Positions 7,585-15,915 of a stretch of 64,000 nucleotides of DNA are shown piece after piece. The DNA lies in NCBI RefSeq assembly GCF_900110865.1, contig NZ_FOFD01000001.1:1-64000 (forward strand), given 5' to 3'. Position 1 is the first letter of the stretch. Each line of letters opens with the position of its first letter. This DNA is from Natrinema salaciae (GTDB lineage Archaea; Halobacteriota; Halobacteria; Halobacteriales; Natrialbaceae). The notes beneath the pieces were generated by a model. It was not told the DNA's origin. It worked only from the letters and a program-made list of their open reading frames with translations, and did not search any database. Position numbers and translations under genes: made by a program.

Positions 7585-8632
7585 ATCGATCCGGACCGGG
7601 CAACGAGTCCCGCACGGCGGCGAATCCGACCGCGATCTGCTGGACTTCTCGGCCAACACCAACCCGCGGACGCCCGACGGCGTCGGGGACGCGTACGCGG
7701 CCGCGCTCGAGGCGTCTCGCCGCTACCCGGACGACGACTACCCCGACTTTCGGGCCGCGGCCGCCGCGTTCGTCGGCTGCGATTCGGAGCGCGTGATTCC
7801 GACGGCCGGCGGACTGGCCGCGATTCGGCTCGCGATGGAGGGCGTCCTCGAGCCGGGCGACGAGGCGCTCGTTCCGTACCCGAGTTTCGGGGAGTACGCG
7901 CGCGAAGTCCGGCTTCAGGGCGCGACGCCGCGGTTCGTTCGCTACGACGAACTGATCGACGTCGGCCCGACCGTGCTCGAGTCGTGTGCGCTGGCCGTGG
8001 TCTGCACGCCGAACAACCCGACCGGGGACGCGATCGATCTGGACGCGCTCGCGGCGTTCGCGGCCCGCTGTGCGGACGCCGACACGACGCTGCTCGTCGA
8101 CGAAGCCTTCCTCGGGTTCACCGACCGACCCTCCGCGGCGACGGTCGATCTCGAGCCCGTCGTCGTCGCCCGCTCGCTCACGAAGCTGTTCGGCCTCCCG
8201 GGACTCCGCGCCGGCTTCGCCGTCGCGACCGGCGAGCAGCGGGACGCGCTCGCGACGGCTCGCCGCACGTGGTCGCTCGGGACGCCCGCCGCTCGAGTCG
8301 GCGCGCACTGCCTCCGTCGAGACGAGTTCGTCCGCGAGACGCGCGGTCGCGTCGCCCGGGAGCGAGAACGGATGCGCGGGGCGCTCGAACGGCGGTTCGA
8401 CGTCTACCCGTCGGACGCACCCTACCTCCTCTGCGACGTCGGCGACCGCGACGTGTCGACGGTGATCGCGAACGCGCGGGCGGCGGGCGTCGCGATCCGC
8501 GACGCGACGACCTTCCGCGCGCTCGACTCCCACGTCCGCGTCGCGGTCAAGGACCGCACGGCGAACGACCGACTGCTCGCGGCGCTGGGCGTCCGCGACC
8601 GCGAGGATGTCGGTCCCGAAACCGATCCATGA
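7574..8632 (+). CDS. cobD: L-threonine-O-3-phosphate decarboxylase CobD
   Basis: A 352-residue fold-type I PLP enzyme of the aminotransferase class I/II group. It has FSANTNPR near the start (the substrate-binding loop of histidinol-phosphate aminotransferase-like CobD), VCTPNNPTG, LLVDEAFLGF and the PLP-lysine motif SLTKLFGLPGLRAG (K about 204). CobD makes (R)-1-aminopropan-2-ol phosphate, the arm added by CbiB. A histidinol-phosphate aminotransferase is the main alternative by similarity, but the context favours CobD. GTG 7574 is chosen over GTG 7550, since residues before it are an Arg-rich read-through of the cobT end. Confidence 0.88.
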   Translation: MDPESIRTGQRVPHGGESDRDLLDFSANTNPRTPDGVGDAYAAALEASRRYPDDDYPDFRAAAAAFVGCDSERVIPTAGGLAAIRLAMEGVLEPGDEALVPYPSFGEYAREVRLQGATPRFVRYDELIDVGPTVLESCALAVVCTPNNPTGDAIDLDALAAFAARCADADTTLLVDEAFLGFTDRPSAATVDLEPVVVARSLTKLFGLPGLRAGFAVATGEQRDALATARRTWSLGTPAARVGAHCLRRDEFVRETRGRVARERERMRGALERRFDVYPSDAPYLLCDVGDRDVSTVIANARAAGVAIRDATTFRALDSHVRVAVKDRTANDRLLAALGVRDREDVGPETDP

Positions 8633-9423
8633 CTGGGACGGACGCGGACTACGAGGCGACCCGGCGAGACGGCGTCCTTCGCGTTCGCCGACCGACCACC
8701 GAGTGGCTCTCGACCGGCTGGAACGGCGGCCGTCGGACGGCGGACTGTGCGTACAACATCTCGGTTCCGGCGGCCTGGAATCGGACGGATCTCGGAGCGT
8801 ACGTCGACGAGCGGCTCGAGCGAGCCCGATTCGAGACGGCCGCCGGGGAGTTCGCCGGACCGGCCCTGTTGACCGGCGTCGACGTCGCCGACGCTCGCGG
8901 CGCTCGCCGCGGCCCGGTGACCGCCTACGCGACCGCCGGGATCTCGAACCCTGCCGCGTTACCGATGGAACCGGACGCCGCCGAAACCGCCGAGGCGACC
9001 GCGATCGAGACCGGCGAGTCGGCGACGGGACAGGGTCGGGGAACCGTCAACGTCGTCGTCGGGACGACGCGGGCGCTCGAGCCGGGCGCGCTGGCGAACC
9101 TGATCGCGGTCGCCGCGGAGGCGAAGGCGGCGACGCTGCTCGCCGAAATCGGGTTTCCGGGCACGACCACGGACGCGATCGTCGCCGGCCACGACCCGTC
9201 GGGGTCGCCGGCGGCGTTCTCGGGCAGCGGCACCGAGGTCGGCGCGGCGACGCGCGCCTGCGTCCGGGACGCCGTTCGGGCGTCGCTCGCCGCACACTAC
9301 GCGGCCGTCGATGCGGACCCGCCGGAATCGGTCGCGGACGCGACGTACGGCGTCTCGACGGACGGCCGGGCCGAGGTGTTTCGTCCGCCGGCCGATGACG
9401 GCTGGTCCGAACCCCACAGTTAA
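8629..9423 (+). CDS. cbiZ: Adenosylcobinamide amidohydrolase CbiZ
   Basis: A 264-residue soluble protein of the CbiZ family. Diagnostic segments are LSTGWNGGRRTADCAYNISVP (about 27-47, spanning the conserved W-N-G-G), ATAGISNPAALP, VNVVVGTTRALEPGALANLI and the late TDAIVAGHDPSG with GSGTEVG. CbiZ cleaves the aminopropanol arm from scavenged adenosylcobinamide, giving adenosylcobyric acid that re-enters the pathway at CbiB. Its presence shows that this operon is built for salvage of incomplete corrinoids. ATG 8629 overlaps the cobD stop (ATGA). It ends the operon. Confidence 0.92.
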   Translation: MTGTDADYEATRRDGVLRVRRPTTEWLSTGWNGGRRTADCAYNISVPAAWNRTDLGAYVDERLERARFETAAGEFAGPALLTGVDVADARGARRGPVTAYATAGISNPAALPMEPDAAETAEATAIETGESATGQGRGTVNVVVGTTRALEPGALANLIAVAAEAKAATLLAEIGFPGTTTDAIVAGHDPSGSPAAFSGSGTEVGAATRACVRDAVRASLAAHYAAVDADPPESVADATYGVSTDGRAEVFRPPADDGWSEPHS

Positions 9424-9449
9424 CCCGTCGCGATTCCTACCGACGATCG

Positions 9450-9866
9450 ATGGCCGAGGACGACGATCCGTCAGCGATCCGCTCGCTCGCGCTGTCGCCG
9501 GCAGACGCCGCCGACGCCTACGTGTACAGTCGGGAGAACCCGGGCGAGGCCGTCCTCCGGGTCACCCCGCCGTTCCACGGCCGGATGCGGGCCAGAATTC
9601 ACGTCTACCACGTCGACGACACCGAACTGACGGGCGCGATCCACCTCTCGCCCGACGACGTCATCGCGGACGAGGTCCTCGACGACTACCCCGACCTCGA
9701 GTCGCGGCTCGACGACGCGGCCACCGAGGACGCCGATCGGATCCGCGAGCGCCACGCAGCGGCCGTCGCGGACTGGCAAGCGCGCGCCCGTGAGGCCATC
9801 GTCGACGCGGCGACGATCGAGACCGACGACGGGTCACACCGCGTCGAACTCAAGTCGCTCGGGTAG
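9450..9866 (+). CDS. Conserved haloarchaeal protein of unknown function (138 aa)
   Basis: An acidic, soluble 138-residue protein starting 26 bases after cbiZ. It begins with ALSPADAADAYVYSRENPGEAVLRVTPPF, continues with a beta-rich stretch (ARIHVYHVDDTELTGAIHLSPDDVI) and ends in a helical region (about 85-125) rich in Ala, Arg and Glu. There is no signal peptide or membrane helix. I do not recognise the family. Close spacing makes co-transcription with the cobalamin operon possible, but nothing in the protein points to corrinoids. Confidence 0.75.
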   Translation: MAEDDDPSAIRSLALSPADAADAYVYSRENPGEAVLRVTPPFHGRMRARIHVYHVDDTELTGAIHLSPDDVIADEVLDDYPDLESRLDDAATEDADRIRERHAAAVADWQARAREAIVDAATIETDDGSHRVELKSLG

Positions 9867-9976
9867 CGAGAACGCGAACGCGATGACCGCTCCGTCCGGG
9901 AGCGTCCCGCTGTCTCGTACTTTCACTTTCACTCCGGACGGATCGGTTTGACGTACTCTCGGTCGAACTGAAACGT

Positions 9977-10213
9977 ATGCCACTGATCGCCGAGCAGACC
10001 GACGAACGGGCCGATCGAGACGCGGCGACCGACCGCCACGAGTCCCGGTCACCAGTCGACGGGACGGAGCGATCGGACGGACAGCGTCGCCGGATCGATG
10101 TCACGGACGTCCACACCGCAGGCATCGACGAGTACGTCCGGGCGAACGTCGACACCGACGCCGTCTCGCTCGAGCACCGCGGCGGCCGGACGTACCTGTT
10201 GCTCGAGGAGTGA
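9977..10213 (+). CDS. Small hypothetical protein (78 aa)
   Basis: The first half (1-40) is charged and low-complexity. The second half (IDVTDVHTAGIDEYVRANVDTDAVSLEHRGGRTYLLLEE) looks like a folded beta-alpha-beta unit and has the acidic, GC-biased codon use of real genes here. No family is recognised. It could be a standalone small protein or the remnant of a longer one. Confidence 0.45.
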   Translation: MPLIAEQTDERADRDAATDRHESRSPVDGTERSDGQRRRIDVTDVHTAGIDEYVRANVDTDAVSLEHRGGRTYLLLEE

Positions 10214-10590
10214 GCGACGACGGCTCGAGTTCGAGTCGGCGAGCGCGGGTGCGGAAACGGGCCGTGACCGCTACCGCGAGCGCATCCGATCTCGAAGCCG
10301 CCGCGGGAGTCGTTCCCGTTTTCGATCGGTCCAGCCGGCCGAATCGGTCGGAATCGAGACCGGTCCCCCGCACCGTTTTGCGTCGGTCCGTATACGACAA
10401 CGTTTACGGCGACCACTCGACCGGTTCGGGCTGGAACGCGCCGACTCGCGACTCGGGGTTCGCTCGGGAGTACCTCGAGGGCGTCTGCCGGTGACCGTCG
10501 CTGCGCAGTCACCGCTTTGGGACGCCGCTCATTTCTCCGGCGAAAGAAATCGGCGGCCGATCGGAGTTGGGGGAAGAAGTCGGCGGCCGA
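10214..10590. other. Intergenic region with a 30-bp tandem duplication, no convincing gene
   Basis: A GTG frame at 10210-10494 lacks protein-like features. The only structure is a GC-rich repeat: GAAATCGGCGGCCGATCGGAG (split 10546-10555 and 10556-10566) recurs with two changes at 10576-10596, a 30-base period. The second copy covers the stop of the gene at 10591. Read on the minus strand each unit gives CGGCCGCCGA followed by TTCTT, which could act as paired termination sites for that gene. Confidence 0.4.
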
Positions 10591-10830
10591 TCAGAGCCGC
10601 TGGAGTCGGATTTCGTCGTCAGTGATCGACTCGACGTGGTCGTCGTCGAGCGGATACGTCTCCTCGTCGTGGTCGCCCCAGCCGAGTTTCGATTTGATCG
10701 TGTCGGTCATCCCGGGATCGGGATCGATGTGGGCGGTGCCACCGCTGACGTTTTTCACCATGCCGATCTCGTCTCCGTTCGCGTTGACGACGCGTTTCCC
10801 TTCGTCGTCGTCTGTGAAGCTAGCGCACAT
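10591..10830 (-). CDS. PRC-barrel-like small protein, paralogue 1 (79 aa)
   Basis: A 79-residue protein beginning MCASFTDDDEGKRVV, then GDEIGMV, DPGMTDTIKSKLGW and ending with ESITDDEIRLQRL. The pattern (modify, then keep identity of residue, then membrane/beta barrel strand) is that of the short PRC-barrel-like proteins of haloarchaea. The ATG at 10830 is chosen because it aligns with the start of a clear paralogue at 51230 (MCATFTDDD). Another, more diverged paralogue lies just upstream on the same strand (10944-11183). Function unknown; PRC barrels usually mediate binding of RNA or protein. Confidence 0.75.
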   Translation of the reverse strand: MCASFTDDDEGKRVVNANGDEIGMVKNVSGGTAHIDPDPGMTDTIKSKLGWGDHDEETYPLDDDHVESITDDEIRLQRL

Positions 10831-10943
10831 GCAGATCCCCCTCCATCGAGTAGTCGCGTATAGACTGGCCCTGCATCTGCACCGAATCGTGACCGCCGCG
10901 GTCTCCGGAGGGTCTGCCGGCCCTCGAATCGCCGGCCGCTCGA

Positions 10944-11183
10944 TCAGTGCCGCCGGAGCCGAATCTCGTCGCCGGTGACCTCGTCGACGGGGTCCTCGTC
11001 GAGTCGATAGTTCTCCATCCCGTCCGCGACGTCCCGGTCGCGACGCGGCCGCGACTTGATCGAGTCCGTCATCTCCGGTCCGGGTTCGACCCACGCGACG
11101 CCCGCCTCGACGTCTCGAACGACGTCGGTATCCTCCGGCCGGTACTCGAGCGTGCCGTTCCGATCGAACCGGTCCGCAACCAA
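10944..11183 (-). CDS. Diverged PRC-barrel-like paralogue without an ATG/GTG start
   Basis: The C-terminal part matches the protein at 10591: PEMTDSIKS against PGMTDTIKS, and VTGDEIRLRRH against ITDDEIRLQRL. The N-terminal MCxxFTDDD signature is gone. No ATG or GTG lies at the right place; a TTG at 11183 would give exactly 79 residues, the same length as its neighbour. Either it uses TTG, or it is a decaying duplicate. It shares its upstream side with the divergent FAH-family gene at 11223, 39 bases away. Confidence 0.45.
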   Translation of the reverse strand: MVADRFDRNGTLEYRPEDTDVVRDVEAGVAWVEPGPEMTDSIKSRPRRDRDVADGMENYRLDEDPVDEVTGDEIRLRRH

Positions 11184-11222
11184 ACCGGTACCACTAATCT
11201 CCCGGAATCGAGACCGCCGGTA

Positions 11223-11984
11223 ATGAAACTCGCGCGGATCGCGACGGACGACGGACCGGTCGCCGGACGGTACGAAGACGGCGTCGTGCACACGGACGAC
11301 GGCGTCTACGAGGTCGGAGCGGACGGGGACTTCCTGCCGCCCTGCGAGCCGTCGGCGCTGTACTGCGTCGGCCGGAACTTCGCGGCGACGCTCGATCAGA
11401 TGGCGTACGAGCAACCCGACGAACCCGATTTCTTCGTCAAGCCCCCGGCGTCGCTCGTCGGTCACGAGGATTCGATTCCGTACCCCGCCTTCAGCGACGA
11501 GGTGACCTACGCCGGCGAACTCGCGGCCGTCATCGACGAACCATGCCGGAACGTTTCCGAAGACGAGGTGCCCGAGGTCGTCCGCGGCTACACGATCTTG
11601 AACGATATGGACGCGCTCGACCAGGGCGGCCGAACGGCCCGGAAGGCGTTCGACGCCTCCGGCCCGCTCGGCCCGTGGATCGAGACCGCCGTCGACCCGA
11701 CCGCGATCGACATGCACACCGACGTGGCCGGCGAGCGCCGTCAGGAAGCGAACACCGAACTGATGCTGTTCGACCCCCACGAGGTCGTCTCGTATCTCTC
11801 CCGCCGGTTCACCTTCCGCCCTGGCGACGTAATTTCCTTCGGCAGCCCCGCGAACCCCGGCCTCGTCGAACCCGGGGACACCGTCGAGATCACCTACGAG
11901 GGCGTCGGCACGCTCCGGAACACGGTCGTCGACTCGAGCGAACGGGAGCGCCTGCCGCTCGAGTCCGGAGAAACCCGTCCGTAG
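11223..11984 (+). CDS. Fumarylacetoacetate hydrolase family protein
   Basis: A 253-residue member of the FAH superfamily. It has the family core: YCVGRNFAATLDQM (about 51-64), FFVKPPASLVGHEDSI, VTYAGELAAVI with the metal-ligand Glu, GYTILNDMDALD, and GDVISFGSPANPG with LVEPGDTVEITYEGVGTL at the end. Members hydrolyse or decarboxylate beta-diketo acids in aromatic degradation (for example 2-hydroxyhepta-2,4-diene-1,7-dioate isomerase) or act as acylpyruvases or oxaloacetate decarboxylases; no neighbour narrows this down. ATG 11223 is the first start with protein-like sequence behind it. It is divergent from the PRC-like genes. Confidence 0.85.
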   Translation: MKLARIATDDGPVAGRYEDGVVHTDDGVYEVGADGDFLPPCEPSALYCVGRNFAATLDQMAYEQPDEPDFFVKPPASLVGHEDSIPYPAFSDEVTYAGELAAVIDEPCRNVSEDEVPEVVRGYTILNDMDALDQGGRTARKAFDASGPLGPWIETAVDPTAIDMHTDVAGERRQEANTELMLFDPHEVVSYLSRRFTFRPGDVISFGSPANPGLVEPGDTVEITYEGVGTLRNTVVDSSERERLPLESGETRP

Positions 11985-12149
11985 TACCCTCCTTCGGTGC
12001 GGTCCAGCATCCCGATCCACTCCACCGACGGGTGGGAACGAAAGCATCAGGGGCTTGCAGGACGCCGGTGAATACCGTGGCCTCTCGGCGGAGTGCGACG
12101 GAGAAGTCGGGTAGAAAGGCACTTGGGGACGACCCGCCTCTCCACAGTC

Positions 12150-12662
12150 GTGAGCGCTGACCAACGGCGGCGCGTCGAAGTCTACCCCGACCGCGAGGTC
12201 GTCGTCGAGTTCGATCCCGACCTCACCTTCGAGTGCGTCGACGACTGTACGTGGTGCTGTCACCACGGCGTGCTCCTCTACGACCGGGACCTCCTCGAGT
12301 TGGCCCAGCGAGCGAACCTCGCCGAGACCACGACGGACTTTCGCGGCGAGAAGTTCGTCACCCGCGAGCCGAAAGACCGCGACGACCACGTCGGCGAGGA
12401 CGGTTCGGCCTGCGCGTTCCTCCGGGAGGACGGCCTCTGTTCGCTCCACCTCGAGGCGGACTGGAAACCGACCCGGTGTTCCGTCTTTCCGCTGGGCGTC
12501 TGGCGCGAGGACGGCGACCTCCACGTCGACATTCGGGAGTCGGCCCACGAGCACTGCGAAGGGCTGAACGTCAGCGAACGAAGCGTTATCGACAACCTCG
12601 AGGCCTTCCTGCCGGAGCTGCTGTGGGAACTCGAGAACCCGGATTCGGATCGCGAACTGTAG
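12150..12662 (+). CDS. YkgJ-type cysteine-cluster protein
   Basis: A 170-residue protein with the cysteine cluster CVDDCTWCCHHG (about residues 29-40), the CxxxCxxCC signature of the YkgJ/Fe-S-cluster-like family. Two later Cys (CAFLREDGLCSLH and TRCSVFPLG) and a final HEHC give about eight metal or cluster ligands. The family (formerly UPF0153) is thought to bind zinc or an Fe-S cluster; its biochemical role is unclear. GTG 12150 is chosen because the sequence before it is Arg/Ser-rich and not conserved in appearance. Confidence 0.82.
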   Translation: MSADQRRRVEVYPDREVVVEFDPDLTFECVDDCTWCCHHGVLLYDRDLLELAQRANLAETTTDFRGEKFVTREPKDRDDHVGEDGSACAFLREDGLCSLHLEADWKPTRCSVFPLGVWREDGDLHVDIRESAHEHCEGLNVSERSVIDNLEAFLPELLWELENPDSDREL

Positions 12663-12775
12663 TCGTCCAGCCGAAACGTATCCGTTCTGCGAATTGTCAC
12701 GATCGCGTCCCGATCCGGACGATACGTGAACGGATTTACAGGAGAACGGTGTACGGTAGCACGCCTCCCCGACAA

Positions 12776-12781
12776 TTTAAA
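12776..12781 (+). promoter_or_regulatory. TATA box of aIF1A gene
   Basis: TTTAAA within GACAATTTAAACG begins 29 bases before the GTG start at 12805, fitting a leaderless mRNA. Confidence 0.6.
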
Positions 12782-12804
12782 CGTCTACCGCACGTAGTCG
12801 AACT

Positions 12805-13089
12805 GTGACAGAAGACTCCGGGCGACGGAACCTCCGTATGCCCAACAGCGATGAAGTATTCGCCGTCGTAACCGAACACCTCGGTGGCAACCACGTTCGC
12901 CTCCGCTGTGAGGACGGCGAGGAGCGGCTCGGCCGCATCCCGGGCCGCATGAAATACCGGACCTGGATCGAGCAAGACGACATCGTCGTCGCCGAGCCGT
13001 GGGACTGGCAGGACGAGAAGGCCACCATCGAATGGCGATACACCGGCCAGGACGCAGATCAACTGCGTCGTGAAGGCCACATCGATTGA
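12805..13089 (+). CDS. Translation initiation factor aIF1A
   Basis: A 94-residue S1/OB-fold protein: [22 protein letters not shown], then [42 protein letters not shown] split over residues about 39-80, the eIF1A signature with the conserved basic loop. It binds the ribosomal A site and helps scanning or start selection. The GTG at 12805 fits the TATA spacing; an internal ATG at residue 12 would also leave the fold intact, and many haloarchaeal aIF1As begin near there. Transcribed alone. Confidence 0.93.
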   Translation: MTEDSGRRNLRMPNSDEVFAVVTEHLGGNHVRLRCEDGEERLGRIPGRMKYRTWIEQDDIVVAEPWDWQDEKATIEWRYTGQDADQLRREGHID

Positions 13090-13208
13090 TCGCTCGGTTT
13101 CGGCCTGAAGCGTAGATTTCTCTCGCAGACGTAACCTCGGCCAGCGGACGCGCTGTAGCGACCCGCTCGAGACGCCTCACCCCGAGACGCGAGAAAAATA
13201 GCGACGTG

Positions 13209-13403
13209 CTAGCAGAAGTATACCCAGTAGGTATGGCCCTGCGAACACGTGACCGTCGTGTACTCGCCGAACGCCGCGACTGATCGCCGCACTTTCACGT
13301 CCGTCCCCTCGCCGGGCGGCGAGACGCTCGCGTTCTCCCCGCAGTGTGGACAGGCGACCGCTTTCGTTGCGACTTCGTGCATCTTCATTCGCCACGGTAC
13401 CAT
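13209..13403 (-). CDS. Small zinc-finger-like protein (64 or 59 aa)
   Basis: A small protein with CPHCGENASVS (CxxC) and a late TCSQGHTYWVYFC, giving three Cys and a His for one zinc site. The ATG at 13403 gives 64 residues; the ATG at 13388 (MKMHEVATKAV) gives 59 and is equally possible. A TATA-like GGTTATGC lies about 25 bases before 13403, which favours the longer form as a leaderless product. Function unknown. Confidence 0.65.
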   Translation of the reverse strand: MVPWRMKMHEVATKAVACPHCGENASVSPPGEGTDVKVRRSVAAFGEYTTVTCSQGHTYWVYFC

Positions 13404-13486
13404 ACGTCACGGGCCTGCATAACCGTTGGTATCGATCGGACCGACTCGAGACCGTCCCCGTAAACAGCGGGTCGATCCCCCGACGG

Positions 13487-14185
13487 TCACCGGGTCGCCG
13501 TCTTCCACTCGCGCAGTCCGACGACCCCCCCGTCTAGCACTGCGGGATCCGCCTCGGTCGCCGCCCAGACGAACATCGGGGCGACGGCGTCCGGATCGCG
13601 GCCGTTCGCTCCCGAGAGCCCCGTCGCGACGATTCCGGGGTCCAGACAGCCGACGACGTACTCGGTGTCGGCGGCGAAACCGCGAACCACCGCCTCCGCC
13701 GTCGCCTTCGAGATCGCGTAGGAGCCGTATCCCGCGTTCCCGTTTCGGGCGACCGATCCGGTCGGAACGAGTACCCGCGCGTCGTCGTTCAAGTGGGGAA
13801 TCGACTCGCGGATCGTCGCGTACACGCCGCGACCGTTGGTCCGCCAGTGATCGTCGAACGCGGCATACGATTCGCCGTCGGTCGGCGTCCGCCCCGCCTC
13901 ACCGTGGTAGACGCCCGCAGCCGGAACGACGATATCGATGCCGGCCGCCTCACCCGCTCGCGAGGCAGTCTTGGCCAGTCGTTCCACGTCGTACTCGTCT
14001 CGAACGTCGGTCCTGTGGCCAGCGACAGTCGCGCCCGCGTCCTCGAGCGCGTCGACAGTCTCCTCGACCGCGTCGCCGTCTCGCGCACCGACGACGACGG
14101 TCGCGCCGTCGTCCCCGAACGCTTCGGCGACGGCGCGTCCGATACCACGCGTCCCGCCGGTCACGATGGCCGTCAGTCCGTCCAT
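13487..14185 (-). CDS. Short-chain dehydrogenase/reductase (SDR)
   Basis: A 232-residue classical SDR. The cofactor loop is TGGTRGIG (residues 9-16); the usual NNAG is replaced by VPAAG; the catalytic Ser is in PTGSVARNG (S134) and the YxxxK motif is Y146-A-I-S-K150. VGARDG after strand 2 leaves an Arg where NADP(H)-preferring enzymes often carry one. The substrate is unknown. ATG 14185 is used because the loop then sits at the usual distance from the N-terminus. The gene is divergent from the carotenoid desaturase gene; the 150-base space between holds the desaturase promoter. Confidence 0.87.
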   Translation of the reverse strand: MDGLTAIVTGGTRGIGRAVAEAFGDDGATVVVGARDGDAVEETVDALEDAGATVAGHRTDVRDEYDVERLAKTASRAGEAAGIDIVVPAAGVYHGEAGRTPTDGESYAAFDDHWRTNGRGVYATIRESIPHLNDDARVLVPTGSVARNGNAGYGSYAISKATAEAVVRGFAADTEYVVGCLDPGIVATGLSGANGRDPDAVAPMFVWAATEADPAVLDGGVVGLREWKTATR

Positions 14186-14302
14186 ACCGGTTCTAGGGCA
14201 CCGACCTACAGGAATCCACCGGCGGGAATGGGCCGATACGAAGCCGTTTCCGCCGCTGTTCTCGCATCGAGAATCTTCGGGTTCCCTACCTATGTATGAC
14301 AT

Positions 14303-14310
14303 ACGTTTAA
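14303..14310 (+). promoter_or_regulatory. TATA box of the bacterioruberin operon
   Basis: ACGTTTAA within CATACGTTTAACACC lies 34 to 27 bases before the ATG at 14337, so crtD-lyeJ-cruF probably start as a leaderless mRNA here. Confidence 0.55.
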
Positions 14311-14336
14311 CACCGGTCCGCTATTCAGGTTCGTCC

Positions 14337-15833
14337 ATGGAATCGCTGGCCGGTGAGTCGGTCGTCGTGATCGGGAGTGGGATCGGCGGGCTCTCGACGG
14401 CCTGTTACCTCGCCGATGCGGGTGCCGACGTGCGCGTCATCGAGAAAAACGAACAGTTGGGTGGCCGAGCGAGTCGCCTCGAGCGGGACGGCTTTCGGTT
14501 CGACATGGGGCCGTCGTGGTACCTGATGCCCGACGTCTTCGAGCGCTTCTTCGCGGACTTCGGCCACAGGCCGAGCGACTACTACGAACTCGAACATCTC
14601 GATCCGCACTATCGGATCTTCTTCAAGGACGGTGATCGGGTGGACGTCACCCCGGACCTCGAGCGGACGAAGGCCGTCTTCGAGGAGTACGAGCCGGGTG
14701 CGGGCGAGACGCTGGAGCGCTATCTCGAGAAGTCGAAGGAAAACTACGAGGTCGGGATGGAGCACTTCGTCTACGAGGACCGGTCGAGGCTGCGGGACTA
14801 TCTGGACCTCGACGTGGCCCGACAGGCGCGGGGGCTCTCGCTGCTGGGATCGATGCAGGGCCACGTCGAGGGCTACTTCGACCACCCGAAGCTCCAGCAG
14901 ATCATGCAGTACACGCTGGTGTTTCTGGGCGGCTCCCCGACGAACACGCCGGCGCTGTACAACCTGATGAGCCACGTCGATTTCAACCTCGGCGTCTGGT
15001 ACCCCGACGGGGGGATCGGCTCGGTCATCGACGCCGTCGTCGAACTCGGGACCGAACTCGGCGTCGAGTACGACACCGACCGCCCGGCGACGGAGATCAA
15101 GGGCCACACGGGCGGGTTCGAGGTGGAGACTGCGACCGGGCCCGTGCACGCGGATCTGGTCGTCAGTAACGCCGATTACGCCCACACCGAGCAGGAACTG
15201 CTCACTCCCGAACGGCGCGGCCACGACGCCGACTACTGGGAGCAGCGCACCTACGCCCCGTCCGCGTTCCTCCTCTATCTGGGCGTCGAGGGCGACGTCG
15301 ACGAACTCGCCCACCACACGCTCGTGTTGCCGACCGACTGGGAGGACCACTTCGAGCAGATCTTCGACGACCCCGAGTGGCCCGACGATCCGGCCTACTA
15401 CTGCTGTGTGCCCTCCGAGACCGACGACGACGTCGCGCCCGACGGCCACAGCGCCCTGTTCGTCCTCGTCCCGATCGCCCCCGGCCTCGAGGACACGCCG
15501 GCGCTCCGCGACGCGTATCGAGACACCATCCTCGACGATATCGCCGCGAACACGGGAACGGCGCTCCGAGATCGGATCGTCCTCGAGGAGCGGTTCTGTA
15601 TCGAGGACTTCGCCGACCGGTACAACAGCTACGACGGAACGGCGCTGGGACTGGCTCACACGCTCCGGCAGACCTCGCTCTTCCGGCCGCCACACCGCTC
15701 GACGGCGGTCGACGGACTCTACTTCGTGGGCGGCGATACCACGCCCGGGATCGGCGTTCCGATGTGTCTCATCAGCGGCGAACTGACCGCGGAAAAAGTG
15801 CTCGAGGACCACGGCGACGGGAGTCGGCCGTGA
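14337..15833 (+). CDS. crtD: Carotenoid desaturase CrtD/CrtI family (bacterioruberin pathway)
   Basis: A 498-residue FAD-dependent desaturase. The dinucleotide-binding loop is VIGSGIGGLSTACYLADAG (about 11-29), then IEKNEQLGGRASR; the C-terminal FAD contact is GLYFVGGDTTPGIGVPMCL. Both ends are as in phytoene desaturases and CrtD-type carotenoid 3,4-desaturases. Its place directly before lyeJ and cruF matches the characterised haloarchaeal crtD-lyeJ-cruF cluster, where CrtD introduces the 3,4 double bonds during conversion of lycopene to bisanhydrobacterioruberin. A phytoene desaturase is the alternative from sequence alone. ATG 14337 fits both the TATA spacing and the FAD loop position. Confidence 0.88.
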   Translation: MESLAGESVVVIGSGIGGLSTACYLADAGADVRVIEKNEQLGGRASRLERDGFRFDMGPSWYLMPDVFERFFADFGHRPSDYYELEHLDPHYRIFFKDGDRVDVTPDLERTKAVFEEYEPGAGETLERYLEKSKENYEVGMEHFVYEDRSRLRDYLDLDVARQARGLSLLGSMQGHVEGYFDHPKLQQIMQYTLVFLGGSPTNTPALYNLMSHVDFNLGVWYPDGGIGSVIDAVVELGTELGVEYDTDRPATEIKGHTGGFEVETATGPVHADLVVSNADYAHTEQELLTPERRGHDADYWEQRTYAPSAFLLYLGVEGDVDELAHHTLVLPTDWEDHFEQIFDDPEWPDDPAYYCCVPSETDDDVAPDGHSALFVLVPIAPGLEDTPALRDAYRDTILDDIAANTGTALRDRIVLEERFCIEDFADRYNSYDGTALGLAHTLRQTSLFRPPHRSTAVDGLYFVGGDTTPGIGVPMCLISGELTAEKVLEDHGDGSRP

Positions 15834-15915
15834 CGCGGGCGGCGTCGGAGACGGCCCGTCGCGGCGAACGGCGTGTGGCCCGAACCGACCACGGCAACCG
15901 ATCGAACCGCAATCG

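Noticed and set aside
10210-10494. A 94-codon GTG frame after the 78-aa gene.
   Set aside because: Ser/Arg-rich, no motif, and it starts only by overlapping the upstream stop codon; left as non-coding.
14325-15812. A 495-codon frame antisense to the carotenoid desaturase.
   Set aside because: The sense strand encodes a textbook FAD desaturase, while the antisense frame shows the Val/Arg/Glu-rich bias typical of complementary frames in high-GC genomes.
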